Origin: Levilactobacillus suantsaiihabitans | GTDB lineage: Bacteria; Bacillota; Bacilli; Lactobacillales; Lactobacillaceae | Assembly (NCBI RefSeq): GCF_004745505.1 | Contig: NZ_RKLX01000006.1 | Coordinates: 1-64,000 of the forward strand | Direction of reading: 5' to 3' | Length of the DNA: 64,000 nt | Shown: piece after piece, positions 1 to 8,079 of the stretch | How the letters are laid out: each line of letters begins with the position of its first letter | Position numbering within the stretch: the stretch's first letter is position 1 | Made by a program: the position numbers and the translations under genes | The notes under the pieces: generated by a model | Seen by the model: the letters and a program-made list of their open reading frames with translations, nothing else | Told to the model about the DNA's origin: nothing | The model's database searches: none

Positions 1-52
1 CGTTAGGTGATACCATCAAAATTTAGAGTCTCAATACATAGTAAGCAAGATC

Positions 53-97
53 AAAAGCCGTCAGTTTTTGAAAAACATGAAAACTGACGACTTTTTT
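53..97 (+). terminator. Rho-independent terminator of an upstream gene
   Basis: GTCAGTTTT at 60-68 pairs with AAAACTGAC at 80-88, extended by flanking A/T pairs and followed by a T run at 91-97. It would end a transcript entering from left of the window. The same A/T-rich stem could also act on the minus strand. Confidence 0.75.
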
Positions 98-118
98 GAA
101 AGGTATGAATAATTCAGG

Positions 119-1000
119 TTGCTCTTATTAATTTTTGTCGCGTATTTTCTGGCCCTGAAGATTCCCAACTGGCTGATTTTATTGGCCGGGGTGGGGTTCA
201 TGTTGCTAAATGGCAACGTGACGGCCATTCTATCATGGGGTTATACGTTTATCTTCATCTTGTTTTATTGGTTTTCTTATCAACAGAGTACCCATCTTTG
301 GCGGGCACCGTATACCCGTTACATTTCCGTGGCGACGGCCTTTGGCTTGGTTCTGTGGTTGTTTGTGAAGTTCCGCTTCCACCTGCCGTGGACCACGTAT
401 TGGATCGAAATCGGGGACTACCTGGTGTTGGCCACGCTGATGTACGGTTACTTCAAGATTCAGGACAAGGACCGGCGCATCAAGGACCGCTTGTTCCAGT
501 CGGCTAACTGGGATGCATTGACGCACGTACAAAATTACGCGGCGTATGACCGGGCGGTGGGCTTTCACTTCCATCAAAGCAATACGCATCACCGGGATTT
601 GGCTATGATTATGTTTGACATCGACCATTTCAAGCACATCAATGACACGTACGGACACTTGGCTGGCGATGAGGTGCTCAAGCAAGTGGCGAGCACCGTA
701 GCGACCGTGTTGAAACCCTTTGGCAGTGACATCGTGCTGTACCGCACGGGGGGTGAGGAGTTCAACATCTTGTTACCCGACCGCGACTTGAATCGGGCAC
801 GACCAATCGCGCAGGAAGTATTTGATGCCGTGAAAGGGTTGACGACGACTTACAACGGAACGGACTTGCAGGTCACGATTTCGGTGGGGGTCTCCATCCT
901 TCACGACGGCGACCGCAACCCGCTGGACTTCTACAAGCGAGTCGACGCCAACCTGTATCACTCCAAGCAAACGGGGCGGCACCGCATCACAGCGAGTTAA
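119..1000 (+). CDS. Membrane-anchored GGDEF-domain protein (putative diguanylate cyclase)
   Basis: The protein has 293 residues. The N-terminal ~115 residues hold about four hydrophobic membrane segments and no recognisable sensor fold. A GGDEF domain follows (about residues 130-290): a DALTHVQNY stretch matches the family's D-x-LT-x-L-x-N-R entry motif, MFDIDHFKHIND carries the metal-binding Asp, and the active-site motif is GGEEF at residues 211-215. By family it would make cyclic di-GMP from two GTP at the membrane. The TTG start at 119 has only a poor ribosome site, so translation could begin at the ATG at 199, losing the first segment. It is monocistronic, with terminators on both sides. 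Confidence 0.85.
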   Translation: MLLLIFVAYFLALKIPNWLILLAGVGFMLLNGNVTAILSWGYTFIFILFYWFSYQQSTHLWRAPYTRYISVATAFGLVLWLFVKFRFHLPWTTYWIEIGDYLVLATLMYGYFKIQDKDRRIKDRLFQSANWDALTHVQNYAAYDRAVGFHFHQSNTHHRDLAMIMFDIDHFKHINDTYGHLAGDEVLKQVASTVATVLKPFGSDIVLYRTGGEEFNILLPDRDLNRARPIAQEVFDAVKGLTTTYNGTDLQVTISVGVSILHDGDRNPLDFYKRVDANLYHSKQTGRHRITAS

Positions 1001-1030
1001 GGACCTTTAGAAAAATCGGCAGCAATGACA

Positions 1031-1063
1031 ACGGACCGGTCAATCGACGCGGTCCGTTTTGTT
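1031..1063 (+). terminator. Rho-independent terminator after the GGDEF gene
   Basis: ACGGACCG (1031-1038) pairs perfectly with CGGTCCGT (1050-1057) around an 11-base loop, followed by TTTTGTTT. Confidence 0.85.
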
Positions 1064-1162
1064 TATAAATATTTAAATAGTAAATTCGTGTCTCGCCTGC
1101 GGAAAACGTGTAAAATATCAGGTAACCAGGGGAATGCCTCTGGACAGAATGGAGCGATCATC

Positions 1163-1369
1163 GTGATTTTCTTACTATTACTATTGTTATTGCTGTTTCC
1201 GCTGTTGCGCTTGGTCTTCGGCCTGGCCGGGTGGTTATTGGGTATCGTGGGGACGTTGATTATTGGCGCCATCGTGCTGGTGGCCTTTGCGGCGCTGTTC
1301 CGCTTCTTTATCGTGGCGGTGCTGGTCATCGGTGGCGGTATCTGGGCTTCCCACGCCCTGTTCAGCTAA
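1163..1369 (+). CDS. Small hydrophobic membrane protein, unknown function
   Basis: A 68-residue protein begins with an unbroken Ile/Leu/Phe-rich segment and contains about two to three membrane helices with Gly-rich turns. I chose the GTG at 1163 because GGAG at 1151-1154 lies 8 bases upstream. The longer in-frame reading from 1025 would start inside the upstream terminator hairpin and is unlikely. A TAAAAT at 1111-1116 could be its -10. I do not recognise the family; small lactobacillar membrane proteins of this kind are usually annotated as hypothetical. Confidence 0.6.
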   Translation: MIFLLLLLLLLFPLLRLVFGLAGWLLGIVGTLIIGAIVLVAFAALFRFFIVAVLVIGGGIWASHALFS

Positions 1370-1411
1370 CCCCCGGTCTTGGGGTAGCGGTTCCTGGCGG
1401 TGTGGGTTGTG

Positions 1412-1615
1412 CTGGCCGCCTTACCGTTCGCTAGATATAGGTTGGAACGCTGAGGGCGTCGGCTCAAGCCAAAGGGCGGTCTTGAACCTCACCTTGGAGC
1501 CGGTGAATCGCGTCTCCAAGGTGCCAGTTCCCTAAGCGCCATGGTTCGCGGCGCTAAGGGAACTCCCACAGCTGAACCCATATCTAGCGAACTCACGGCT
1601 ACAGTAGTGCTTGCC
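1412..1615 (+). repeat. Intergenic structured repeat, module A copy 1 (full)
   Basis: About 200 bp of nested inverted repeats. The outer stem is 1426-1443 with 1575-1592 (17 of 18 paired). Inside it are hairpins including CAGTTCCCTAAGCGCC facing GGCGCTAAGGGAACT. Conserved landmarks shared with other copies are GCCGCCTTACCG at the left edge, TTGGAACGCTG after the left arm, and ACGGCTAC after the right arm. A module B follows in the same orientation 80 bp downstream. Confidence 0.85.
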
Positions 1616-1697
1616 AACAACAATCGGCTTAACTTTTGGTAGCAGCTAATTTATCAGTTAGCTTTCAGCCAACACAGTGCTGCTGATGGGTGTCAAC

Positions 1698-1885
1698 TTG
1701 CCGGAGGCAGCCAGGGTGGAGCCAGCTGTGTCGGCGGTGTTGGCTGAGGCTTTTTCTCAGCCTACAGCGCGGGACGACTTGAGAGACTGGCGGGCTTGGC
1801 CAGGCTTTCAAGCGAACCAGAAGACCGCTTCTCAGGCTGGAGGTGTTCCCCAGAGCAGGCGTCTGGTTTCACCAATTTTAGGTAT
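1698..1885 (+). repeat. Intergenic structured repeat, module B copy 1 (full)
   Basis: The module contains GGAGCCAGCTGTGTCGGCGG, then stem 1742-1748/1756-1762 (GGCTGAG with CTCAGCC), then stem 1778-1791/1799-1812. The 3' edge (ACCAATTTTAGG) is shared with the copies at 14.7 kb and 48.8 kb, which form a subfamily. A 76-codon open frame runs through it, but the structure, not the frame, is what is conserved. Confidence 0.85.
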
Positions 1886-1938
1886 TGAGACACCGTCGTT
1901 ACGGTAATCAATGCGTTAGTTAACTAATGAAGACATGC

Positions 1939-1978
1939 AAAAGCGAGCCCGGACGGTCGATGTCCAGGCTCGCTTTTT
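1939..1978. terminator. Bidirectional terminator
   Basis: AAAAGCGAGCC (1939-1949) pairs with GGCTCGCTTTTT (1967-1978). A and T runs on the two sides let it serve the minus-strand gene to its right and any transcript from the left. Confidence 0.85.
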
Positions 1979-1986
1979 GAGTCCAA

Positions 1987-2316
1987 TTATTCAAATGACA
2001 TTTCCACCAGGTAGACGTGCTCAGCGGGAATGTAGCTGGTGGTGATCCAGACCTCGCGATAGCCTTCCTTTGAACTGCGCGTGCGGTCGAAGAAGTCGTT
2101 CAGAAGGTCGCCATTTTTGGCTAAAAAGTCATCGTCCATCCGATTGACCAGCAGATGGCCAATGGGGAAGTAGAGTTCTTGATTCGCTACCGGCACCGAA
2201 TCGGGAACGCCAATCGCGATGACGTTGCTATTACGCTGCTGAATAAAGCGGACCTGATCTTGGTGACGGTGGATATAGGTTAAGACGTTATAGATTGAAT
2301 CTGAGTTGCTCGCCAT
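1987..2316 (-). CDS. Conserved-looking hypothetical protein, soluble
   Basis: A 109-residue acidic soluble protein beginning MASNSDSIYNVL, with no signal peptide and no motif I recognise. The ATG at 2316 was chosen because AAGGGAG sits 8-9 bases upstream on the minus strand. The longer frame reaching 2442 lacks a ribosome site and would cross the promoter. The gene stands alone, divergent from the ABC exporter. An extended -10 and a near-consensus CcpA site lie upstream, so carbon-source control is plausible. Function is unknown. Confidence 0.65.
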   Translation of the reverse strand: MASNSDSIYNVLTYIHRHQDQVRFIQQRNSNVIAIGVPDSVPVANQELYFPIGHLLVNRMDDDFLAKNGDLLNDFFDRTRSSKEGYREVWITTSYIPAEHVYLVEMSFE

Positions 2317-2340
2317 GCGCTTACTCCCTTCAGTGTCCCC

Positions 2341-2349
2341 ATTGTAACA
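2341..2349 (-). promoter_or_regulatory. Extended -10 promoter for the minus-strand hypothetical gene
   Basis: Read on the minus strand the bases are TGT-TACAAT, an extended -10 element about 25 bases upstream of the start at 2316. No good -35 is visible, as is common with extended -10 promoters. Confidence 0.55.
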
Positions 2350-2393
2350 AATATGACGAACATTACCAGTCTTATGACCAACGAAAAGATTGC

Positions 2394-2408
2394 CGTAAAC
2401 GCTTACAT
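2394..2408 (-). promoter_or_regulatory. Candidate cre (CcpA-binding) site
   Basis: On the minus strand ATGTAAGCGTTTACG matches the WTGNAANCGNWNNCW consensus at all but the last position. Its centre is roughly 65 bases upstream of the expected start of transcription, which is the position of an activating rather than a blocking cre. Confidence 0.55.
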
Positions 2409-2549
2409 GACGGTGATTCGTCGACCTTGATCGTTCGATCACTCAGCGGGGAAACGACCGGTGGCTAACGGCGATAATTTTTTTCATCTCAAAATGCTGA
2501 TTTCCCAACTTTTTCCACTAGTTAGATGAAACAACCCGATAATCCTTGA

Positions 2550-2577
2550 TTGCAAACACAATTCAAGCGAGTATAAT
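2550..2577 (+). promoter_or_regulatory. Promoter of the ABC exporter pair
   Basis: TTGCAA (2550-2555), a 16-base spacer and a consensus TATAAT (2572-2577), 62 bases ahead of the first start codon. Confidence 0.7.
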
Positions 2578-2639
2578 TGTCGCATATGCAATTTTGATGT
2601 TTTACAGAGTAACTTTAGAAGAAAGAAGGCCAAAATTTC

Positions 2640-4373
2640 ATGATGCGACTTGCCCGAAAACACTTGGACTGGTGGGCAGTAGTCCTTGCTGTTGGGTTTA
2701 TGATTATTCAAGTTGCCTGTGATCTCTCCTTACCGACGTTGACGTCTGACATCATCGATAAAGGGATCGCCAACAACGATATCGGCTACATCTGGCGCAC
2801 GGGTGGTCTGATGCTCCTCTTGAGTTTCATTGGGGTTTTAGGCGCTGCCGGGAACGTGTATTACGCGTCTACGCAGTCGCAACGGATGGGCCAACGGATC
2901 CGAACCGATTTATTTAAGAAAGTCACCTACGCATCCACCGAAGAATTCGAAACGGTGGGGAATGCCTCATTGATTACGCGGACGACCAACGACGTGGTGC
3001 AGATTCAAAACGTCATGGTCCAAATGCTGCGGATGATGTTGATGGCGCCCATCATGTTGGTGGGCGCCGGGGTCTTGGCCTACGTCAAGAGTCCGCGGCT
3101 GACCATGGTCTTCTTGGTGGCGTTACCGGTCTTGGCCTTATTTACGGGCCTGATCATGTACTTTGCGGTGCCCTTATTCAAGAGCTTGCAAAAGAAAATT
3201 GACCGCATCAACCTGGTCTTTCGTGAAGGCTTGACGGGGGTGCGGGTCATCCGTGCGTTCAATCAAGACCAGTTCGAACAAGACCGTTTTGAAGGGGCCA
3301 ACCAAGATTACACCTCGACTGGGATCAAGGTCTTCATGATCGTTTCCTTGATGCTGCCAATCATCACGCTGATCGTCAGTGGGACCAACATTGGAATCGT
3401 CTGGTATGGCGGTAAGTTGATCGGCAGTCAAGCCATGGAAGTTGGTAACTTAGTGGCGTTCATGACTTATGCGACGCAACTGCTGATCAGTTTCATGATG
3501 GTTTCCATGGTCTTCGTCTTCCTGCCACGGGCCCAAGCGTCTGCAACTCGGATCAACGAAGTCATGGACTTAAAGAGCAAGATCAACGATGCCGACCAAC
3601 CCGTCGACCTGGATAGCAACGAAGCCAGTCTGACCTTTGATCACGTGAACTTCCGGTACACCGGGGCGGAGAAATTGGCTCTGACCGACGTGAACTTCAC
3701 GGCTACGGCGGGCCAAACCGTCGCCATTATTGGGGGGACCGGTTCTGGGAAATCCACGCTGGTCAACCTGATTCCGCGGTTATTTGACCCCGAAAATGGG
3801 CAAATCAAACTGAACGGCACGCCGCTGACCGCCTTGAGTCAAAAGGCCTTACACGATGCTATTTCAATCACCCAGCAAAAGGCCGTCCTGTTCTCCGGCA
3901 CGGTCCGTAGCAACATGACCTTTGGGATGCCGGATGCCAGCGATAGCCAAATTTGGCACGCCTTAGATGTCGCGCAAGCTAGCGACTTCGTCAAAGAAGA
4001 GGGTGGCCTGGACGCGGTCGTTGAACAAAACGGGGACAACTTCTCCGGTGGACAACGGCAACGGCTGGTCATTGCCCGGACGATTTTGAAGCGGGCGAGC
4101 GTTTACATTTTTGATGATTCGTTCTCCGCGCTGGACTTTAAGACTGATGCACAATTGCGTCAAGAGCTGCGCAAGGATGAACAGGTTCAAGCCGGCGTGA
4201 CGGTCATCGTTGCCCAGCGGGTCTCCACGGTTGCCGATGCAGACCTCATCTTGGTTATCGATGGCGGGAATATTGTGGGTCAAGGCACACACGATGAGCT
4301 GAAGGCCACAAACCAGACGTACCAAGAAATCCTGGATTCACAATTGCGGAAGGGGGATACCGTCGATGCGTAA
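2640..4373 (+). CDS. ABC exporter half-transporter, degenerate-site subunit
   Basis: The protein has 577 residues: an N-terminal six-helix exporter membrane domain (to about residue 310), then a nucleotide-binding domain. Walker A is GGTGSGKST, the signature is FSGGQ, and Walker B reads VYIFDDSFSALD. The residue after the Walker B Asp is Asp493 where a catalytic Glu is expected. That substitution is typical of one partner of heterodimeric exporters such as LmrC/LmrD, BmrC/BmrD and TM287/288. The next gene, overlapping by 8 bases, has the intact Glu, so the two should form one heterodimer with one degenerate ATP site. The substrate cannot be read from sequence; multidrug or lipid export is usual. 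AGAAGG at 2624-2629 supports the start at 2640. Confidence 0.9.
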   Translation: MMRLARKHLDWWAVVLAVGFMIIQVACDLSLPTLTSDIIDKGIANNDIGYIWRTGGLMLLLSFIGVLGAAGNVYYASTQSQRMGQRIRTDLFKKVTYASTEEFETVGNASLITRTTNDVVQIQNVMVQMLRMMLMAPIMLVGAGVLAYVKSPRLTMVFLVALPVLALFTGLIMYFAVPLFKSLQKKIDRINLVFREGLTGVRVIRAFNQDQFEQDRFEGANQDYTSTGIKVFMIVSLMLPIITLIVSGTNIGIVWYGGKLIGSQAMEVGNLVAFMTYATQLLISFMMVSMVFVFLPRAQASATRINEVMDLKSKINDADQPVDLDSNEASLTFDHVNFRYTGAEKLALTDVNFTATAGQTVAIIGGTGSGKSTLVNLIPRLFDPENGQIKLNGTPLTALSQKALHDAISITQQKAVLFSGTVRSNMTFGMPDASDSQIWHALDVAQASDFVKEEGGLDAVVEQNGDNFSGGQRQRLVIARTILKRASVYIFDDSFSALDFKTDAQLRQELRKDEQVQAGVTVIVAQRVSTVADADLILVIDGGNIVGQGTHDELKATNQTYQEILDSQLRKGDTVDA

Positions 4374-6207
4374 TGGACGTGGTGCCGCTACCAAACAACG
4401 GCCACAAAAATTCTGGGGAACGACTTTTCGGTTGTTCCGCTACATGAAAGCCTGGCTACCCGGTATCTTCGTGGTGTTAGTCTTCGCAGTTGTCTCGGTG
4501 ATCCTGCAGATTCGGACGCCGAAGATCTTGGGGGAAGCCACGACTGAATTATTTAAAGGTGTCATGAAGGGGACCGCAGAGCTGAAGGCCGGCATTGGCA
4601 TTCACAGTCTGCCCGTCAACTTCGATAAAATCGGCCACATTCTGCTGGTCGTCGGCATTATGTATGCCGGAGCAGCGTTATTTGGGATCGTGCAGCAGCT
4701 GATCATGAGTTGGATCTCCCAAAAGGTCGTCTACCGGTTACGGCGCGACCTGAAGGAAAAGATGCAACGGTTGCCTATCAGCTACTACGATACCCACAGT
4801 AACGGGGACTTGATGTCGCGGATGGCCAACGATATGGATAACATCGGGGGCACGCTGCAACAGACCCTGTCGCAAATGGTCACCAGTGTCTTGACCTTCT
4901 TTGGGGTCTTGTACATGATGCTGACGATTAGTGGCTGGTTGACGTTGGTCGCTTTGATCTCCGTACCACTGAGTGTCTTAGTGGTCGGCATCGTGGCGCC
5001 CAAATCGCAACGGTTCTTCGCCAGTCAACAGAAGAACCTGGGGCTGTTGAACAACACGGTTGAAGAGACTTACGCCGGTCACACGGTGGTCAAGACCTTC
5101 AACCGGGAGGAATCCACGCAAACCGAATTTGAAGAACACAACCAAAAGTACTACCAATCCGCGTGGAAGGCGCAGTTCGTGTCGAGCTTGATCTTCCCGC
5201 TGATGAACTTCGTGAAAAATTTGGATTACCTGGCTGTGGCCGTTATCGGGGGGATTCAAGTGGCCAACGGGACCGTTAGCTTGGGGAACGTGCAGGCCTT
5301 CCTGCAATACACCAACCAATTCTCCCAACCCATCACCCAAATGGCCAACTTGACCAACACGATTCAAGCGACGATTGCCTCTGCTGAACGGATCTTTGAC
5401 GTCCTGGACGAATCCGATATGGTCGAGACCAAGACGGCGGAAGTCCCAGCGGAAACGGCACCTAATGGCAACGTCATTGAATTTGACAACGTGGCCTTCC
5501 GGTATGTGGAAAACAATCCGCTGATCGAAGACTTCAATTTGAAGGTCAAACCGGGTGATATGGTCGCTATTGTCGGGCCAACCGGGGCCGGGAAGACCAC
5601 CATCATCAACCTGCTAGAACGCTTCTACGATGTCGATTCTGGTCAGATCAGGTATCGGGGTCAGGACACGCACGCCGTGGGTCGGACCGATTTGCGCCGT
5701 CACTTTGCGATGGTGCTGCAGGATACATGGCTATTTACCGGGTCGATTTTTGACAACATCAAGTACGGTCGCGAGGATGCGACGGAAGATGACGTGTACG
5801 CCGCCGCTAAGGCCGCCCATGCCGACACCTTCATTCGCCAGTTGCCGGATGGTTACGACACCATCTTGAACGAAGCCGCGACGAACATTTCGCAAGGGCA
5901 ACGCCAACTGTTGACGATTGCCCGGGCGTTCGTGGCGGATCCCGACGTCTTGATCTTGGACGAAGCTACCAGTTCGGTCGATACCCGGACGGAAATGCTG
6001 ATCCAGCACGCCATGCAACGCTTGCTGGCGGGCCGGACGAGCTTCGTGGTGGCGCACCGGTTGTCAACGATTCAAAATGCCGAGAACATTGTGGTCATGA
6101 ACCATGGGCACATTGTGGAAACCGGGAACCACGACAGTCTGTTAGCGGCCAACGGCTTTTACGCCGACCTCTACAACAGTCAGTTCACCGGAAACGACTT
6201 GGCTTAA
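4366..6207 (+). CDS. ABC exporter half-transporter, catalytic subunit
   Basis: The protein has 613 residues: a short basic N-terminal tail, an exporter membrane domain (about residues 25-360) and a nucleotide-binding domain. Walker A is GPTGAGKTT, the signature ISQGQRQ, Walker B LILDEATSSVD with catalytic Glu533, and the switch His lies in AHRLST. All catalytic elements are intact, complementing the Glu-to-Asp change in the upstream partner. The gene starts inside the end of that partner, a coupling typical of subunits made in fixed ratio. A terminator follows at once, so the operon has two genes. Confidence 0.9.
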   Translation: MRNGRGAATKQRPQKFWGTTFRLFRYMKAWLPGIFVVLVFAVVSVILQIRTPKILGEATTELFKGVMKGTAELKAGIGIHSLPVNFDKIGHILLVVGIMYAGAALFGIVQQLIMSWISQKVVYRLRRDLKEKMQRLPISYYDTHSNGDLMSRMANDMDNIGGTLQQTLSQMVTSVLTFFGVLYMMLTISGWLTLVALISVPLSVLVVGIVAPKSQRFFASQQKNLGLLNNTVEETYAGHTVVKTFNREESTQTEFEEHNQKYYQSAWKAQFVSSLIFPLMNFVKNLDYLAVAVIGGIQVANGTVSLGNVQAFLQYTNQFSQPITQMANLTNTIQATIASAERIFDVLDESDMVETKTAEVPAETAPNGNVIEFDNVAFRYVENNPLIEDFNLKVKPGDMVAIVGPTGAGKTTIINLLERFYDVDSGQIRYRGQDTHAVGRTDLRRHFAMVLQDTWLFTGSIFDNIKYGREDATEDDVYAAAKAAHADTFIRQLPDGYDTILNEAATNISQGQRQLLTIARAFVADPDVLILDEATSSVDTRTEMLIQHAMQRLLAGRTSFVVAHRLSTIQNAENIVVMNHGHIVETGNHDSLLAANGFYADLYNSQFTGNDLA

Positions 6208-6222
6208 ATTAAATGGCTTTGC

Positions 6223-6255
6223 AAAGCGTCTTGTCATTCGTGGCAGGGCGCTTTT
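6223..6255 (+). terminator. Terminator after the ABC exporter operon
   Basis: AAAGCGTCTTGTC (6223-6235) faces GGCAGGGCGCTTTT (6242-6255), an imperfect stem with a short T tail. Confidence 0.65.
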
Positions 6256-6376
6256 GGTATGCGTGGGATTGGTAGCGGTGACACAGGAGGTGTGTTGTCA
6301 ACGCGGAGACTGGAACGCGGTGGGCGGCCGGTTTGTGCTATCCGGCGGTTAACCATAAGTTTAAGACAATCTTGAA

Positions 6377-6406
6377 TTGCCATTTGCCGGGCGAGATGGG
6401 TACAAT
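6377..6406 (+). promoter_or_regulatory. Promoter of the serine hydrolase gene
   Basis: TTGCCA (6377-6382), 18-base spacer, TACAAT (6401-6406), 31 bases upstream of the start codon. Confidence 0.6.
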
Positions 6407-6436
6407 GGGGGACGAAGAAAGAGAGAGGTGCGGTCT

Positions 6437-7474
6437 ATGGCGTATGTAGCAACGAAAGCGGCCCTTCAGCGGTTGGTCGCGGAGAAGGTAGTGCCGGGCG
6501 TGAGCTTTGCGTTCATCGATGGCGATCGGGTGGAAACGGGGCAGTACGGTGTTGCCGCCATCGTGCCCCATACGGAGCCACTGCGGCCGGGTATGCTGTA
6601 TGATGTGGCCTCGCTGACCAAGGTGGTGGGGACGCTCAGCGTGGTCCTGCAGCTCTTGGCCACGGGCCGGCTGCGGTTGACCGACCGGGTCCACGACTAC
6701 TTACCCGAGTGGCAGGATCCGCGGGTGACGGTGCGGCATTTACTGACCCACACGTCGGGCATCACGGGATACATCCCCAACCGTAATCAACTGGCGGCCC
6801 CCGAATTGACGCACGCGCTGTTACAGCTGCACGTGGGGCCGATCTTTGGCCAGAAAATGGTATACGCCGACGTCAACTACATTTTCTTGGGGTGGATCGT
6901 CGAGCGACTTTTAGGCGAGCCGATTCAGGTAGCCGTGCAAAAGCGAGTGCTCACGCCGCTGGGGATGATCCACAGTACGTTTACCCCGAGCGACCCGTTG
7001 GCCTGCATCCCCACGGCCCAAACCGTCACCCGGGGACTGATTCGCGGAGAAGTCCACGACCCCAAGGGCTACGTCTTGCAACGACGCTGCGGGTCCGCGG
7101 GTTTGTTCAGCACCATCGACGATCTGACCCGCTTCTGTCAGGCGTACTGTCGGCCGGAAACGGTTCCCGCGGTCTTGCCGCCACACTATGTCGACCAGTT
7201 GACCCACGACTGGACGCCCAATGGCCACGCGGGCCGTTCACTGGGCTGGGCGTTGACCGCGACGCAGTGGCCACAAGCACACCGCGTCATCTGGCATTCT
7301 GGTTTCACCGGCACGTATTTGGTGATCGACCCAGCGGCCAAACAGGCAATGGTTTTCCTGACCAACCGGGTTCATCCGGTGGCCCCCAACGAACCCTACC
7401 TCGACCAACGCAACGCGGTTATTGGCACGTATCTAGCGGAAAAGAGCCGGTATGCCGGTCATGATTTTGTGTAA
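6437..7474 (+). CDS. Beta-lactamase-fold serine hydrolase (class C / PBP4* type)
   Basis: A 345-residue protein from the ATG at 6437, which follows GAGAGAGG at 6421-6428. The upstream in-frame ATG at 6377 lies in the -35 region and is rejected. The nucleophile motif S-x-x-K is SLTK in DVASLTKVVG. The second motif is YADVNYIFLG, and the third, KTG-like, is HSGFTGTYL. These are the signatures of the beta-lactamase/esterase/D-Ala-D-Ala peptidase superfamily. There is no signal peptide, so it probably acts in the cytoplasm. Lactobacilli carry many such proteins of unknown substrate, and beta-lactam resistance should not be assumed. Confidence 0.85.
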   Translation: MAYVATKAALQRLVAEKVVPGVSFAFIDGDRVETGQYGVAAIVPHTEPLRPGMLYDVASLTKVVGTLSVVLQLLATGRLRLTDRVHDYLPEWQDPRVTVRHLLTHTSGITGYIPNRNQLAAPELTHALLQLHVGPIFGQKMVYADVNYIFLGWIVERLLGEPIQVAVQKRVLTPLGMIHSTFTPSDPLACIPTAQTVTRGLIRGEVHDPKGYVLQRRCGSAGLFSTIDDLTRFCQAYCRPETVPAVLPPHYVDQLTHDWTPNGHAGRSLGWALTATQWPQAHRVIWHSGFTGTYLVIDPAAKQAMVFLTNRVHPVAPNEPYLDQRNAVIGTYLAEKSRYAGHDFV

Positions 7475-7543
7475 CTAAAGAATGAAAAACAAAATTCGGT
7501 ATACGGCGTTGAGATTGCTCGTTAACAGCTTCGTAGCAGAAAC

Positions 7544-7635
7544 TGGCCGACTACCGTTCGCCAAATAGGGGTTGGAACGTTGGGGCGGACGGGCCAAGCC
7601 AAAGGACGATCTCTCGGCAACAGAAATGCTTGCCA
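7544..7635 (+). repeat. Module A copy 2 (left part only)
   Basis: Begins GGCCGACTACCGTTCGCC and keeps the left outer arm and the GGCGGACGGG..AAGCCAAAGGACG segment. It then jumps to the 3' flank (TGCTTGCCAACAG) shared with copy 1. The inner hairpins and right arm are missing, as if lost by internal deletion. Confidence 0.7.
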
Positions 7636-7730
7636 ACAGTAATTGATTTAACCTTTGGTTGCAGTTAACTTGTTGGCATACTGTCAAGTTGAGAAGCAGT
7701 CCGTTAATTCTGTTTGAAATCCTGTATCAT

Positions 7731-7780
7731 AAAAGTGCCAACCCAGACCGTCACTTGGACGATGTGGGTTGGCACTTTTT
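7731..7780. terminator. Strong bidirectional terminator
   Basis: AAAAGTGCCAACCCA (7731-7745) pairs perfectly with the complementary arm ending TTGGCACTTTTT (to 7780). It lies between convergent genes (serine hydrolase and gatD), inside the A-to-B linker of a repeat locus. Confidence 0.9.
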
Positions 7781-7870
7781 GGTTTGAATATGCGTTAGTC
7801 TGGTTAGTTGCCAATTGCTTGGACAACTATTGCCGCTCATTTAACAAGAAGTTAGTGATGACAGACAATC

Positions 7871-8065
7871 TCGCCGGAGACAGGTAGGAGTGGAGCCAGC
7901 TGTGTCGACCCAGTTAGCTGGCGTTTTGTGCCAGGTTACTGGGTGGGACGACTTGGGAGACTCGCGGTCTGGGCGAGGCTTCCAAGCGAACTGGAAGCCC
8001 GTTCTTTGGCTGGAAGTGTTCCCCATAGCAGGCGGAACTCCTGCCTGGCGGAGGCAACTGGTTTT
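7871..8065 (+). repeat. Module B copy 2 (full, divergent)
   Basis: Stem core CTGGC (7918-7922)/GCCAG (7930-7934) replaces CTGAG/CTCAG of copy 1. CTCGC (7961-7965)/GCGAG (7973-7977) replaces CTGGC/GCCAG. Both arms changed together, which is direct evidence for a selected or inherited stem. The right edge almost touches the gatD stop codon. Confidence 0.85.
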
Positions 8066-8079
8066 GTCTGTCAGCTACC

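Noticed and set aside
1025-1162. Longer N-terminus for the small hydrophobic protein
   Set aside because: It would begin inside the terminator hairpin of the GGDEF gene, and a good ribosome site lies before the internal GTG at 1163.
6437-7474. Antibiotic-resistance beta-lactamase
   Set aside because: No signal peptide, and the motif set is that of the broad serine-hydrolase family; resistance cannot be inferred.
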